A stretch of 64,000 bases of DNA from Salinispora vitiensis (GTDB taxonomy: Bacteria; Actinomycetota; Actinomycetes; Mycobacteriales; Micromonosporaceae), in contig NZ_KB900388.1 of NCBI RefSeq assembly GCF_000378825.1, positions 3,939,654 through 4,003,653 on the forward strand. The letters run 5' to 3'. This document shows, piece after piece, positions 26,433 through 35,932 of this stretch (its first letter is position 1; each line of letters begins with the position of its first letter). The notes below the pieces were generated by a model. It worked only from the letters and a program-made list of their open reading frames with translations, had not been told where the DNA came from and searched no databases. A program made the position numbers and the translations under genes.

Positions 26433-27756
26433 GGGGTTGCTCCTCCGGGTAGCGGTACATCCGTCGTCGGGTGTTCAGCGCGAGTGCCGACCCCAGGGTG
26501 AGTGACCCGACCCGGCCGATATACATCAGGACAATAAGTACATATTGTCCACCGTCGGGTAAGTCGGGGGCAGTGCCGAGGGAGAGGCCCGCCGTACTGA
26601 AGGCCGAGGTCACCTCGAAGAGCGCCACATGGTGCGGCATCCCCTCGGTCAGCAGGATCAACATCACCGTGCCGAGGGTCACGATGGCCACGCCGAGCAG
26701 CGCCACCGTGACCGCCTGCCGCTGGCTGGCCGTGGCGACCCGGCGGTGGCGGATGGTGACATCGGGCTCGCCCCGCAGTTCGGCCCAGATCACGAAGGCG
26801 AGGAGGAAGAAGGTGCTGACCTTGATGCCGCCGGCGGTGCTGGCGCTCCCGCCGCCAATGAACATCAACGCGATGATCAACGGGATGCCCTCCTCGCCGA
26901 GCGCCTCCACGTTGATCACATTGAATCCACCGGTACGAAAGAATGCGTTCTGGGCGAACGTGGCGAGGAGCTTCTCCGGCCACGAGCGGATGCCCAGCGT
27001 GTACGGGTTGGACCATTCGGCGGCCAGGAGGGCGAGGAAGCCAACGACCAGCAGGGTCACGCCGCCCCAGATGGTGAGCTTGGTGGAGATCGACCAGTGC
27101 CCCGGCCGCCGCCGGCCGCGGACGGCCTCGAACAGGGCCGGGAAGCCGAGCCCGCCGAGGAGCGCCCCGAACGCCATCGGCAGGATGAGCCAGGCGTCGC
27201 TGGAGAGCCCGATCAGCCCGTCGCTGTAGAGGGTGAAGCCGCCGTTGTTGAAGGCCTGTACGGCATGGAAGAGGCCGACCCAGAGCGCCTCGCCGAAGGG
27301 GTGGTCGTACCGGCCCCACAGGCGCAGGGTCAAGATGATGGTGATGATCGCTTCGGCGGTCAGTGAGACGAGAGCGATCCGAAACAGCAGCCGGCGGACA
27401 TCACCGAGGCCGAACTGGGCGGTCTCGGCCTGCACGAGTAGCCGGTTACGCAGCCCGAGTCGGTGGGATACCAGCAGGATGACCAGGGTGGCCCCGGTCA
27501 CGATGCCGAGGCCGCCGATCTGGGTGAGGATGGTGATCACCGCCAGGCCGAAGCCGTTCCAGTAGTTTGGCGTGTCCACCACGGCCAGGCCGGTCACCGA
27601 GACCGCGGAGGCCGAGGTGAAGAGAGCGGTGGCGAAGGGCGTGTACCGCTGCTGGCCGGTCGCCCACGGCAGCATCAGCACGAGGGTGCCGATGAGGATC
27701 GTGGTGCCGAACCCGATCGGCACCAGCCGAACGGGGCGCCGCAACAGCCAATGCAC
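26422..27756 (-). CDS. TrkH/KtrB-type potassium uptake channel
   Basis: 444 residues, an integral membrane protein with four pore repeats. The filter segments are visible in order: SVTGLAVV, NNGGFTLYS, RTGGFNVIN and STAGLSLG; each has the critical glycine. GGGSASTAGGIK, the loop between pore repeats three and four, is characteristic of TrkH/KtrB. It precedes and overlaps the RCK regulator. The ATG start follows a divergent promoter region shared with an SDR gene. Confidence 0.93.
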   Translation of the reverse strand: MHWLLRRPVRLVPIGFGTTILIGTLVLMLPWATGQQRYTPFATALFTSASAVSVTGLAVVDTPNYWNGFGLAVITILTQIGGLGIVTGATLVILLVSHRLGLRNRLLVQAETAQFGLGDVRRLLFRIALVSLTAEAIITIILTLRLWGRYDHPFGEALWVGLFHAVQAFNNGGFTLYSDGLIGLSSDAWLILPMAFGALLGGLGFPALFEAVRGRRRPGHWSISTKLTIWGGVTLLVVGFLALLAAEWSNPYTLGIRSWPEKLLATFAQNAFFRTGGFNVINVEALGEEGIPLIIALMFIGGGSASTAGGIKVSTFFLLAFVIWAELRGEPDVTIRHRRVATASQRQAVTVALLGVAIVTLGTVMLILLTEGMPHHVALFEVTSAFSTAGLSLGTAPDLPDGGQYVLIVLMYIGRVGSLTLGSALALNTRRRMYRYPEEQPLVG

Positions 27757-27935
27757 CCGACAATCTTCACTTTTCGCCGTCGGCGGTGGGGTGGAAATGG
27801 CAGTCAGGAGGGCCGGCCGGCGCCGATAAATCGGTCTTCTGCGGGCGCTTCAGGCTGACCTGTGGCCGGTGGCCCCCCGGTACGCGCGGACCCCGCTAAT
27901 CTCCTGATCGACGGCGGCTTCGAAGGGGGCAGTGG

Positions 27936-28682
27936 ATGGGCGAACGGCTGGCCGTGATCAGCGGGGGCGGCACCGGGATCGGGGCAGCCACCGCGGAAGC
28001 GCTCGCCGTTGACGGTTTCGATGTGCTCGTCGTGGGCCGGCGGGAGGAGGCGCTGCGGGCCACCACGGCTCGACTCTCCTGGGATCTCGCCCGACCCGGC
28101 GCAGTCCGGGCGGTGGTGGCGGACCTGACCGACCCGCAGCAGGTTCCCCGCGTCGTCGAGGCGGTCGAAGGCCGGGCCGTCGACGCGATTGTCAACAACG
28201 CCGGCGGCTATCTCGGTGGGGAGCCCGACAGCCTGGCCGGGGTCGCCGAGCAGTGGCGGGCCAACCTCGAGGCGAACCTGCTCACCGCCGTCCTGCTCAC
28301 CGAGGCGCTGCGGCCGGCACTGCGGCGCCCCGGCGGCCGGGTGGTTCTGGTCAGCTCGAGCGCGGCGCAGCGGGGCGGCGGTGGGCCGTACTCCGCGGCG
28401 AAGGCCGCCCTACACGGCTGGGCGTACGACCTTGCGGTGCGGCTCGGGCCGGAGCAGATCACGGTCAACGTGGTCAGCCCCGGGTACGTCGCCGACACCG
28501 AGTTCTTCGGTGGCCGGATCACGCCCGAGGGGCACGACCGGCGGGTCGCGGACACGCTGGTCGGGCGGGCCGGTACCCCGGCCGACGTCGCCGCGGCGGT
28601 CCGCTACCTCGCCGGCCCATCCGCCGGCTACGTCACCGGGCAGGTACTCGGGGTCAACGGCGGGTCGGTCCTGGGCCGGTGA
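27936..28682 (+). CDS. Short-chain dehydrogenase/reductase
   Basis: 248 residues, classical SDR: cofactor motif SGGGTGIG at 9-16, NNAGG in the middle, catalytic Ser in VLVSSSAAQRG, and the YSAAK Tyr-Lys pair at about 151-155. The C-terminus ends with GYVTGQVLGVNGG, typical of FabG-like enzymes. The substrate is unknown. The gene is alone, divergent from trkH and convergent with the lipoprotein gene. Confidence 0.88.
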   Translation: MGERLAVISGGGTGIGAATAEALAVDGFDVLVVGRREEALRATTARLSWDLARPGAVRAVVADLTDPQQVPRVVEAVEGRAVDAIVNNAGGYLGGEPDSLAGVAEQWRANLEANLLTAVLLTEALRPALRRPGGRVVLVSSSAAQRGGGGPYSAAKAALHGWAYDLAVRLGPEQITVNVVSPGYVADTEFFGGRITPEGHDRRVADTLVGRAGTPADVAAAVRYLAGPSAGYVTGQVLGVNGGSVLGR

Positions 28683-28709
28683 TGGCGGCAGACCCTCGTC
28701 GCCGTCCGC

Positions 28710-29543
28710 TCACTCGCCCAGGATCTCGTACGCCGCGTCCGGCGCCGGCGTCACGTCGCCGGTGGGGGAGGCGACCGCCGGGGCGTCGCCGTAGTCGTAG
28801 TACCGCACCAGGTACTCGACGGCCGGTTGCTCGTCCACGGCGGGGAGTTCCATCGTCAGCGTGTCGAGGTGTCCGTCGCCTCCGACCACCGCGGTGAACG
28901 GGATCGACGTCGCCTGTTCGCCCAACGCGGCGACGTCCACCTCCGCCACCGCTTCGGCGACCTCCGGCCCAGCGGTCAGGTCGACCGTGCCGGTGTACGC
29001 GCCATCGGCCTGCTGCTGCACCGCATCGGCCGCCCGAATGATCACGCCGGCGTTGCCGATGTCGGCGCCGTCATACACCTGCGGGTTCGACAGCTTGCTC
29101 TGGTCCAGCTCCATCCACTGCTGCGGCAACTCGAGTAGTTCGTTCAGCTCGGCCGCGTCCTCGAAGTGCACCTTCAACCAGGAGCGCTGGTCAACTACCC
29201 GGAAGGACATCGCCAGGCTGAAATCGGCCTCGTTCTCGGCCTCGTCTTCGTTCTCGGCCCCGGCCTCAGCCTCGGCCGGGGCGATGTTCAGTTCCATCCC
29301 CTTGCCGGTTGGGTCGACGGCCCCGGTGATCCGCCGGCCGGCGGCGTCCACGCCCGAGAAGCGGAACGCCGGTGTCTCCTCGCCCGGCACCGCGGCGAGC
29401 AGGGCGTCCTTCGGCTCGGGGGGCGGTGGCGGCTCGCTACCAACCGATCCGCACCCCGCCAGCAGAACACCGGCGGCCAGGACGGTGGCTGAGCCGACGG
29501 TGACCCGCCGGGCCCGGGGGGTGGCGCAGGTTCGCCGCGTCAT
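28710..29543 (-). CDS. LprG/LppX-like lipoprotein
   Basis: 277 residues. A basic N-terminus and hydrophobic stretch lead to the lipobox LLAGCGS (lipid-modified Cys about residue 31). The mature part, including a Glu/Ala-rich insertion (AEAEAGAENEDEAENEAD) and a domain with WLKVHF and MELDQSKLS, resembles the LppX/LprA/F/G family that carries lipids or glycolipids in the actinobacterial envelope. ATG 29543 follows GGAGAG; longer in-frame upstream extensions lie inside the divergent RecQ gene and are not credible. Confidence 0.78.
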   Translation of the reverse strand: MTRRTCATPRARRVTVGSATVLAAGVLLAGCGSVGSEPPPPPEPKDALLAAVPGEETPAFRFSGVDAAGRRITGAVDPTGKGMELNIAPAEAEAGAENEDEAENEADFSLAMSFRVVDQRSWLKVHFEDAAELNELLELPQQWMELDQSKLSNPQVYDGADIGNAGVIIRAADAVQQQADGAYTGTVDLTAGPEVAEAVAEVDVAALGEQATSIPFTAVVGGDGHLDTLTMELPAVDEQPAVEYLVRYYDYGDAPAVASPTGDVTPAPDAAYEILGE

Positions 29544-29645
29544 GCGTGCTGCCTCTCCAGCTAAGGGACTACCGCAGTCGATCCTCACATAGCCGGGTAG
29601 GCCGACGGCCGCCGGCCAGCGCGGGGACACTGGTAGAAATGCCGG

Positions 29646-31820
29646 ATGGGCCAGGATCGAACGGCGGTACGCGAGCAGGCTGAGGCAGTCCTGCAGCGGT
29701 TGGCCGGAGCGCACGCCCGGCTCCGTGAGGACCAGTGGCGGGCGATTGAGGCGCTGGTGGTGGACCGACGGCGGGTGCTCTGCGTCCAGCGCACCGGTTG
29801 GGGTAAGTCGGCGGTCTACTTCGTCGCCACCGCGTTGCTGCGGACCGCCGGCGGACACGGACCGACGGTGATCGTCTCCCCGTTGCTGGCGTTGATGCGC
29901 AACCAGGTCGACGCGGCCGCCCGGGCCGGGATCCGAGCCCGGACCATTAACTCCGCGAATATCGACGAGTGGGACGAGATCACCGGGGAGATCCACGCGG
30001 GGGCGGTGGACGTGCTCCTGATCAGCCCGGAACGGCTCAACAACCCGGACTTCCGGGACACCGTACTGCCGAAGCTGGCCGCCACCACCGGGCTGCTCGT
30101 GGTGGACGAGGCGCACTGCGTCTCCGACTGGGGGCATGACTTTCGCCCCGACTATCGCCGGCTGCGGACGTTCCTCGGTAACCTGCCGGCCGGTACGCCG
30201 GTGCTCGCCACCACGGCCACCGCCAACGCCCGGGTCACCCAGGACGTCGCCGAGCAGCTTGGTGCGGCGTCCGGGGCCGAGATGGCGTCCGGGCCTGATG
30301 CGGCGTCCGGGGCCGGTGCGGGGCCCGAGACCCTAGTGCTGCGCGGCAGCCTGGACCGGGAGTCCCTGCGACTCGGTGTGGTTGACCTGCCCGGCCCGGC
30401 GCACCGGCTGGCCTGGCTCGCCGATCACCTGGATGAACTTCCCGGCTCCGGCATCATCTACACGTTGACGGTGGCCGCGGCGGCGGAGACCGCCGAGTTC
30501 CTCCGGTCCCGGGGCTACTCCGTGGCCTCGTACACCGGCCAGGCCGACGACGCGGATCGCCGCGCCGCCGAGCAGGATCTTCTCGACAACAAGATCAAGG
30601 CGTTGGTGGCCACTAGCGCGCTCGGGATGGGTTTCGACAAGCCCGACCTCGGGTTCGTGGTACACCTCGGTGCGCCACCGTCGCCGATCGCGTACTACCA
30701 GCAGGTCGGCCGGGCCGGCCGCGCCGTCGCCCACGCCGAGGTACTGCTGCTGCCCGGCGGTGCCGAGGACGCCGCGATCTGGCGGTACTTCGCCGCGCTG
30801 GCCTTCCCGCCAGAGGATCAGGTGCGGTCGGTTTTGGCCGCCCTGTCCACCGACCGCCCCCGCTCCACACCGGCGCTCGAGCCGATCGTGGATCTGCGCC
30901 GTACCCGGTTGGAGCTGATGCTCAAGGTTCTGGACGTTGACGGTGCGGTCCGCCGGGTACGGGGTGGCTGGATCGCCACCGGTGAACCCTGGACCTACGA
31001 CGAGGCCCGGCTGCGTCGGGTCGCCGCGGCCCGTACCGCCGAACAGGCGGCGATGCGGGAGTACGCGACCACCGCCGGCTGCCGCCTTCGCTATCTGCGG
31101 GAGTGCCTGGACGACGCTGCGGCAACCGACTGCGGTCGATGTGACCGGTGTGCCGCACCGACCTTCGCCGTGGGGCTTTCCGAGGACACCCTACGGGCGG
31201 CCGAGGCGTTCCTCGGCCGCTCCGGCGTCGGGATCGCCCCCAAAAAACTCTGGCCGACCGGCCTCGCCGCGGTGGATGTCCCCCTGCGGGGGCGGATCGC
31301 CCAACCCGAGCAGGCGCTGCCAGGTCGGGCCATCGGGCGCCTCTCTGACCTCGGCTGGGGCGGGCGGTTGCGCGAACTCGTCGGGCCGGGCGCGGTCGAC
31401 GTGGCGGCGCCCGACGATGTGGTTGCCGCCGTGGTGGAGGTGCTCCGGGAATGGGCGCACGGCACTGACCCCTGGCCGCGTCGCCCCGTCGGGGTGGTCG
31501 CGGTCGGCTCCCGTCACACCCGACTGGTCTCCTCGCTCGCCGGGCGGATCGCCGCGGTGGGGCGAATGCCACTGCTCGGCACCGTCGCGGTGGCCGCCGG
31601 GGGCGGAGCACGCGGCAACAGCGCCCAACGGGTACGCGCCCTGTACGGCTCGGTGACCCTGTCGTCGGAGCTGGCCGGCGCCCTGGCCGGACTGGCCGGG
31701 CCGGTGCTGCTCGTTGATGACCTCGTCGACTCGGGGTGGACCATGACGATGGTGGCCCGGGAACTGCGTCGCGCGGGAGCGCCGGAGGTGCTTCCGCTTG
31801 CCCTGGCGGTCGCCGGTTGA
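29646..31820 (+). CDS. RecQ-family DNA helicase with C-terminal phosphoribosyltransferase-like domain
   Basis: 724 residues. Helicase motifs are in order: QRTGWGKSA (49-56), DEAHCVSDWGHDFRPDYRRL (154 on), TATAN, GMGFDKPDL and QVGRAGR. Four cysteines (C..C..CGRC) near 465-490 resemble the RecQ zinc site. A low-complexity Ala/Gly/Ser insert lies at about 209-228. The last ~110 residues form a phosphoribosyltransferase-like domain with the PRPP signature VLLVDDLVDSGWTMT at 687-701. It probably unwinds DNA in repair or recombination; the PRT domain may sense or bind a nucleotide. Convergent with an XRE regulator, four bases apart. Confidence 0.86.
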   Translation: MGQDRTAVREQAEAVLQRLAGAHARLREDQWRAIEALVVDRRRVLCVQRTGWGKSAVYFVATALLRTAGGHGPTVIVSPLLALMRNQVDAAARAGIRARTINSANIDEWDEITGEIHAGAVDVLLISPERLNNPDFRDTVLPKLAATTGLLVVDEAHCVSDWGHDFRPDYRRLRTFLGNLPAGTPVLATTATANARVTQDVAEQLGAASGAEMASGPDAASGAGAGPETLVLRGSLDRESLRLGVVDLPGPAHRLAWLADHLDELPGSGIIYTLTVAAAAETAEFLRSRGYSVASYTGQADDADRRAAEQDLLDNKIKALVATSALGMGFDKPDLGFVVHLGAPPSPIAYYQQVGRAGRAVAHAEVLLLPGGAEDAAIWRYFAALAFPPEDQVRSVLAALSTDRPRSTPALEPIVDLRRTRLELMLKVLDVDGAVRRVRGGWIATGEPWTYDEARLRRVAAARTAEQAAMREYATTAGCRLRYLRECLDDAAATDCGRCDRCAAPTFAVGLSEDTLRAAEAFLGRSGVGIAPKKLWPTGLAAVDVPLRGRIAQPEQALPGRAIGRLSDLGWGGRLRELVGPGAVDVAAPDDVVAAVVEVLREWAHGTDPWPRRPVGVVAVGSRHTRLVSSLAGRIAAVGRMPLLGTVAVAAGGGARGNSAQRVRALYGSVTLSSELAGALAGLAGPVLLVDDLVDSGWTMTMVARELRRAGAPEVLPLALAVAG

Positions 31821-31824
31821 GGGC

Positions 31825-32241
31825 TCAGTCCGGTTGGTGGATCGGCCGCTGGGCCAGGTAGCGCAGCAGGTCCCGGATGTGGTGCTTCTCCTCGACCGAC
31901 ACCGCCGGGTCGGCGAGGCGCTCGAGGATCGCCCGGATATCTGCCTCGAGCGGGCCGTCGTTGCCGCACCGGGGCGGCGTGGAGCCGACCTCCGGCAGAC
32001 CGAGAGCGCGGAAGGCGGCGGCGACGGGTAGGCCGAGCGCGACGCAGAAGCCCCGTACCTTGGCCAACTCGGGGTAGTCGTGCCAGTCACCGGCCAGCCA
32101 GCGGAAGACGGTGGAGCGGCCGACCCCCGTCTGGGCCGCCAGGTCGGTCACCGTCCAGCCGCGCTCGGCGCGGGCATTGTCGATGGCGCGCCGGACGAAG
32201 CGGGCGAACGCTGCCTGCGCGGTTCCCTTTCCCGAAGCCAT
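31825..32241 (-). CDS. XRE-family helix-turn-helix regulator
   Basis: 138 residues. The helix-turn-helix covers about 25-55: ARAERGWTVTDLAAQTGVGRSTVFRWL. The C-terminal part (LEADIRAILERLADPAVSVEEKHHIRDLLRYLAQ) is helical and probably mediates dimerisation. Target genes are unknown. It lies downstream of the methyltransferase gene on the same strand, after 128 bases. Confidence 0.8.
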   Translation of the reverse strand: MASGKGTAQAAFARFVRRAIDNARAERGWTVTDLAAQTGVGRSTVFRWLAGDWHDYPELAKVRGFCVALGLPVAAAFRALGLPEVGSTPPRCGNDGPLEADIRAILERLADPAVSVEEKHHIRDLLRYLAQRPIHQPD

Positions 32242-32369
32242 CCCAGCTGATCTTCCTTCCCTCGGCCTGGCGCGGCCTTCGCATCATCGAGAATCGACAT
32301 TCGACAGTGCGTGGTCTGAGGGTAGTACGCCAGTCCCCGGTTGAGGACCGGCCACTGTGGATGGAAGAG

Positions 32370-33584
32370 TCAGTCGGCCGGTTTGATGGTGGGGGCCGGG
32401 CGGCTGGTCGCACTGGTCGCCGTCGCGCCGGCCGGCTCGCCGAGCAGGGTCGCCAGCCGCGGAGTGACCCGCCAACCGTCGACCAGGGCCCGGTACTGCG
32501 ACCAGTGCTCACCAGTCGGGGGCGCCCCGGTGTGGCGGGCCCGGATGAGTAGGTTGCGCGGCGTGTGGCGGGAGTCGACGAACTCGACCACCTCGGCCCG
32601 GTAGCCGTGCAGCCGCAACAGCCCGGCCCGGACCGCGTCGGTGAGCACGTCGGCGAAGCGCTCGCGGAGGATGCCCTGCCGAGTCAGCAGCTCGTACGGG
32701 GGTGGGGTGGGCTCGGAGCGGAGCTGGGCGGCGAGGTCGTGGTGGCAACAGGGAGCCGCGAGCACCCAGCGAGACCCCCACTGCACCGCCCGCGCGAGCG
32801 CCTCGTCGGTGGCGGTGTCACAGGCGTGCAGGGCCAGCACCAGATCAGGGTTGGGCCCAACGGCCGCGTCGGTGATCGTTCCCGCCACGAAACGCACCTG
32901 ATCGGCCCAACCCAGCCGGCGCGCCAACTCGGTGTTGCGTTGGCGCTGGTCCTCGCGGATATCCACGCCGACCAGGTGGACATCGATGCCCTGTTGGGTC
33001 AACCAGCGGTACGCGGCGAAGGTCAGGTAGGCGTTTCCGCAGCCCAGATCGGCCACCCGCAGCGGCCCGTGGAGCCCCTCCGGTAGCGTCGCGGCGAGCG
33101 CACGCAGAAAGGCGTCCACCTGCCGCCGCTTGGCCGCCGACCCACCGATCACGGTGAAGATCGGGTCACCGGGATCGAGCAGGTGGGCCTTCGTCCGGTC
33201 GTGGCCGACCGGCTCGGATACCGGCTCGGTCACCGGCGGGGCCGCCGTACGGTGCACCTGCGCCGCACCCGATTTTGTGACCCGGAGCTGCAGGGTCGTC
33301 GTTGCGGTCTCGACGTGCCAGTTGCCGAAGGGTTCGGCCAGCAGCGCGTCCACCGCCGCCTCCGCTTCCGTGCCCCGGGCGAGGTTGCGGGTCCGCGGCG
33401 CACTCCCGTTCGCGGTGATGACTTGGAGGCGGGGCCCGGATTTGAGGGCGACCGGCCGTAGCTCCGCACGGTGCACCGACGGGCGAAGCCCTCGGCGACG
33501 CCCAGCGGCCACCGCCCGGTTGAGCCCGGCGTCGAGCAGCAGGGTCCGCACCTCGGCGAGCGCGGCGGGCAGGGAGTCCGGCAT
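32370..33584 (-). CDS. SAM-dependent methyltransferase (METTL25/RRNAD1-like)
   Basis: 404 residues. The central class I methyltransferase domain has motif I RVADLGCGNAYLTFAAYRWL and VHLVGVDIREDQRQRNTELARRLGW. The motifs LALHACDTATDEALARAV and APCCHHDLAAQL are characteristic of a family that includes eukaryotic METTL25/RRNAD1 proteins, possibly RNA methyltransferases. ATG 33584 follows GGAGGA at seven bases; an in-frame extension beyond it runs antisense through the DEAD-box gene region and is rejected. The ribosome site abuts an 11-C tract on this strand. Confidence 0.83.
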   Translation of the reverse strand: MPDSLPAALAEVRTLLLDAGLNRAVAAGRRRGLRPSVHRAELRPVALKSGPRLQVITANGSAPRTRNLARGTEAEAAVDALLAEPFGNWHVETATTTLQLRVTKSGAAQVHRTAAPPVTEPVSEPVGHDRTKAHLLDPGDPIFTVIGGSAAKRRQVDAFLRALAATLPEGLHGPLRVADLGCGNAYLTFAAYRWLTQQGIDVHLVGVDIREDQRQRNTELARRLGWADQVRFVAGTITDAAVGPNPDLVLALHACDTATDEALARAVQWGSRWVLAAPCCHHDLAAQLRSEPTPPPYELLTRQGILRERFADVLTDAVRAGLLRLHGYRAEVVEFVDSRHTPRNLLIRARHTGAPPTGEHWSQYRALVDGWRVTPRLATLLGEPAGATATSATSRPAPTIKPAD

Positions 33585-33597
33585 GGTGTCATCCTCC

Positions 33598-33608
33598 GGG
33601 GGGGGGGG
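33598..33608. repeat. Homopolymer of 11 G (C on the coding strand)
   Basis: Eleven consecutive G on the plus strand lie immediately upstream of the Shine-Dalgarno site of the leftward methyltransferase gene. Such tracts slip easily during replication. Confidence 0.97.
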
Positions 33609-33726
33609 TGGGCGGTGGGCGCTCAACAGCAGGCGGTCGCGCGGGCCGTCTACTGGCGGGAGCTGGCTGAGCGCGTGACGTCCCCCGCTGGTGCCAGCGA
33701 GGGACGTCGGCGGTGGCGCGGCGTGC

Positions 33727-35394
33727 TCAGTCGGCGGTTGGCTCGGCCGCCGTGCCGGTGTCGGTTTGCTTGGCCGCGGTGCCGGTGTCGGAGCCACCGC
33801 CGCCGCGGCGCCGCCGACGGCGTCGTGGCTTCGGCGCCGCACCGGCCGACGAGTCGGCGGTGGCCGCTTCGCTGGTCTCGGTGGCCGGCACTGCCGGCTC
33901 GCCCGGGGTGACCACCTCGCCGTCCCGGCGGCGGCGCCGCCGGCGGGGGGTACGCTCCGCTGCCTCGCCCGGCTCGGTGGTGGCACCAGGGCCCGAACCG
34001 GCGTCACCGCCGCGGCCCCGGCGACGGTCTCGGCCGGTGCCCCGGCGGGGCCCGCGGCCATCGCCACGGCGGGACCGTCCGCCGAGGTCCTCCTCGGCCT
34101 CGGCGGAGAGCCCGGCCCGGGTACGCGCGCCGGTGGGCAGAGTGCCGGTGACCTCTGGGGGGATGTCCAGCTCGGCGTAGAGGTGCGGGGAGGTGTGGTA
34201 GGTCTCGGGCGGCTCCGGCATCTCCAGGCCGAGGGTCTTGTCGATGATCCGCCAACGGGGCATGTCGTCCCAGTCAACGAAGGTCACCGCGACGCCGCTC
34301 GCCCCCGCCCGGCCGGTCCGGCCGATCCGGTGGGTGTACGTGTCCTGGTCTTCCGGGCAGTCGTAGTTGATGACGTGCGTAACGCCGCTGACATCAATGC
34401 CCCGGGCGGCGACGTCGGTGGCGACCAGAGTATCGATCTTGCCGGTGCGGAAGGCCCGCAGCGCCCGCTCCCGGGCGCCCTGGCCGAGATCGCCGTGGAC
34501 GGCAGCCACGGCGAAGCCGCGGAAGTCCAGATCCGCGGCGACCCGGTCGGCCGCTCGCTTGGTCCGGGTGAAGATCATGGTCAGGCCGCGCCCCTTGGCC
34601 TGGAGGATCCGTGCCACAATCTCGATCTTGTTGAGGGAGTGGGTGCGGTAGGCCAGCTGCTGGGTCTGCGGTGAAGGGCCGGTCTCGGCGGTGTGCCCGG
34701 CGTGGATCGTCATCGGTCGGCGCAGGAAGCGCCGGGACAGCGCGACGATCGGGTCCGGCATCGTGGCCGAGAAGAGCATCGTCTGCCGCTCTTCCGGCAG
34801 CATCGCCAGGATCTTCTCGACATCGTCGAGGAAGCCCAGGTCCAGCATCCGGTCGGCCTCGTCCAGGACGAGCGCGCGGACCCGGTTCAGCTGTAGCTGC
34901 TTCTGCTTGGCCAGGTCGAGCAGGCGGCCGGGGGTACCGACCAGGATCTCCACACCCGTGCGGAGTGCCTCGATCTGCGGTTCGTACGCCACCCCGCCGT
35001 AGATCGGCAGCACTCGTACACCACGGGTACTGCCCGCGGCTTTGAGGTCCTTGGCGACCTGGATGCCCAGTTCGCGGGTGGGTACGACGACCAGCGCCTG
35101 TGGTGTGCCGTCGCCGCCCTCGGCGGGCGCGAAGACCCGCTCCAGCAGCGGCACGCCGAAGCCGAGGGTCTTGCCGGTGCCGGTCGGGGCTTGACCGATC
35201 AGGTCGACGCCGCGCAGCGCGATCGGCAGCGCGTACTCCTGGATGGCGAAGGCCCGAGTGATTCCGGCGGCCTTCAGCGCGTCAACGGTCTCCTGCCGGG
35301 CGCCCAACTCGGCGAAGGTGGGCGCTTCCGGGCTTACCGGTGCGGTGGCGGCGAGTTCGGTGCCGTCCATGAGGTTGTGGGTGAGTTCGCTCAT
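33727..35394 (-). CDS. DEAD-box ATP-dependent RNA helicase
   Basis: 555 residues. The Q motif region (TFAELG, FAIQEYALP), APTGTGKT, VVPTREL, GTPGRLLDL, LDEADRMLD, SATMP, DVAARGIDV and HRIGRTGR occur in order, as in RhlE/CsdA-like helicases. The C-terminal ~140 residues are basic and low in complexity, with Arg-Gly and KPRRRRRRRGGGG stretches that probably bind RNA. It unwinds RNA in ribosome assembly or mRNA turnover. The 5' leader appears long (no gene for more than 500 bases upstream), which suggests post-transcriptional control as in other cold-shock helicases. Confidence 0.92.
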   Translation of the reverse strand: MSELTHNLMDGTELAATAPVSPEAPTFAELGARQETVDALKAAGITRAFAIQEYALPIALRGVDLIGQAPTGTGKTLGFGVPLLERVFAPAEGGDGTPQALVVVPTRELGIQVAKDLKAAGSTRGVRVLPIYGGVAYEPQIEALRTGVEILVGTPGRLLDLAKQKQLQLNRVRALVLDEADRMLDLGFLDDVEKILAMLPEERQTMLFSATMPDPIVALSRRFLRRPMTIHAGHTAETGPSPQTQQLAYRTHSLNKIEIVARILQAKGRGLTMIFTRTKRAADRVAADLDFRGFAVAAVHGDLGQGARERALRAFRTGKIDTLVATDVAARGIDVSGVTHVINYDCPEDQDTYTHRIGRTGRAGASGVAVTFVDWDDMPRWRIIDKTLGLEMPEPPETYHTSPHLYAELDIPPEVTGTLPTGARTRAGLSAEAEEDLGGRSRRGDGRGPRRGTGRDRRRGRGGDAGSGPGATTEPGEAAERTPRRRRRRRDGEVVTPGEPAVPATETSEAATADSSAGAAPKPRRRRRRRGGGGSDTGTAAKQTDTGTAAEPTAD

Positions 35395-35932
35395 TTCGCT
35401 GTGGGGGTGCCCTCTCGTGGGTGCGCCCCGTTGAGTCCTCGAGGCGCGGACGGTGTGGCGCGGGCCACACGGTCGGGTGGCGAAATCGCCGAGCCGGACC
35501 GGGCCGCACGCGCGCCGCGGGCCGGCTGCGACCAGATCGAAACGGGAACTAATCGATCGTTGGACGAGATCGATTGTTGGACCAGGATCGAGATCGAACG
35601 TCGGTCGGTGCCCACGGCAACTGTTCTATTCTACCTGAACCTCCCCGGCGCTGGTTAGATTCCGGCAGGTGGGGCCGGGAAAGGCTTGGGAAAGGCCGGG
35701 GAGAGCCGACGCCGAGCAGCAGGTGGTCGGCGGGGTGGCCACGACTACGGAGGAGCCACGCTGGGCGAGGCGGCGCCGGTCGTCCGCCGGCTCTCGGGGC
35801 GGACCGGGGCCATTCCAGGGCTGGCTCGCCGCTATCCGGCGCCCGGCGTACGAAGCGTGGCGTCGCGTGCGGCCTGCCGGACACACGCACGCCACGGCAA
35901 GCGCCTCGGCACCTGCCGTGGCAGGGTTCGGG
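35395..35932. other. 538-base gene-free region upstream of the DEAD-box helicase
   Basis: It lies between the helicase start and the end of the DUF3107 gene, both leftward. A possible -10 box TAGAAT reads leftward at 35628-35633, in an unusually AT-rich stretch; no good -35 is evident. If correct, the helicase leader would be about 230 bases. Near 35554-35582 an imperfect direct repeat of CGATCGTTGGAC / CGATTGTTGGAC occurs. The remainder up to 35932 shows no supported gene. Confidence 0.5.

Noticed and set aside
33585..34277. N-terminal extension of the methyltransferase
   Set aside because: It runs antisense to the DEAD-box gene and passes the G11 tract; a good ribosome site supports ATG 33584.
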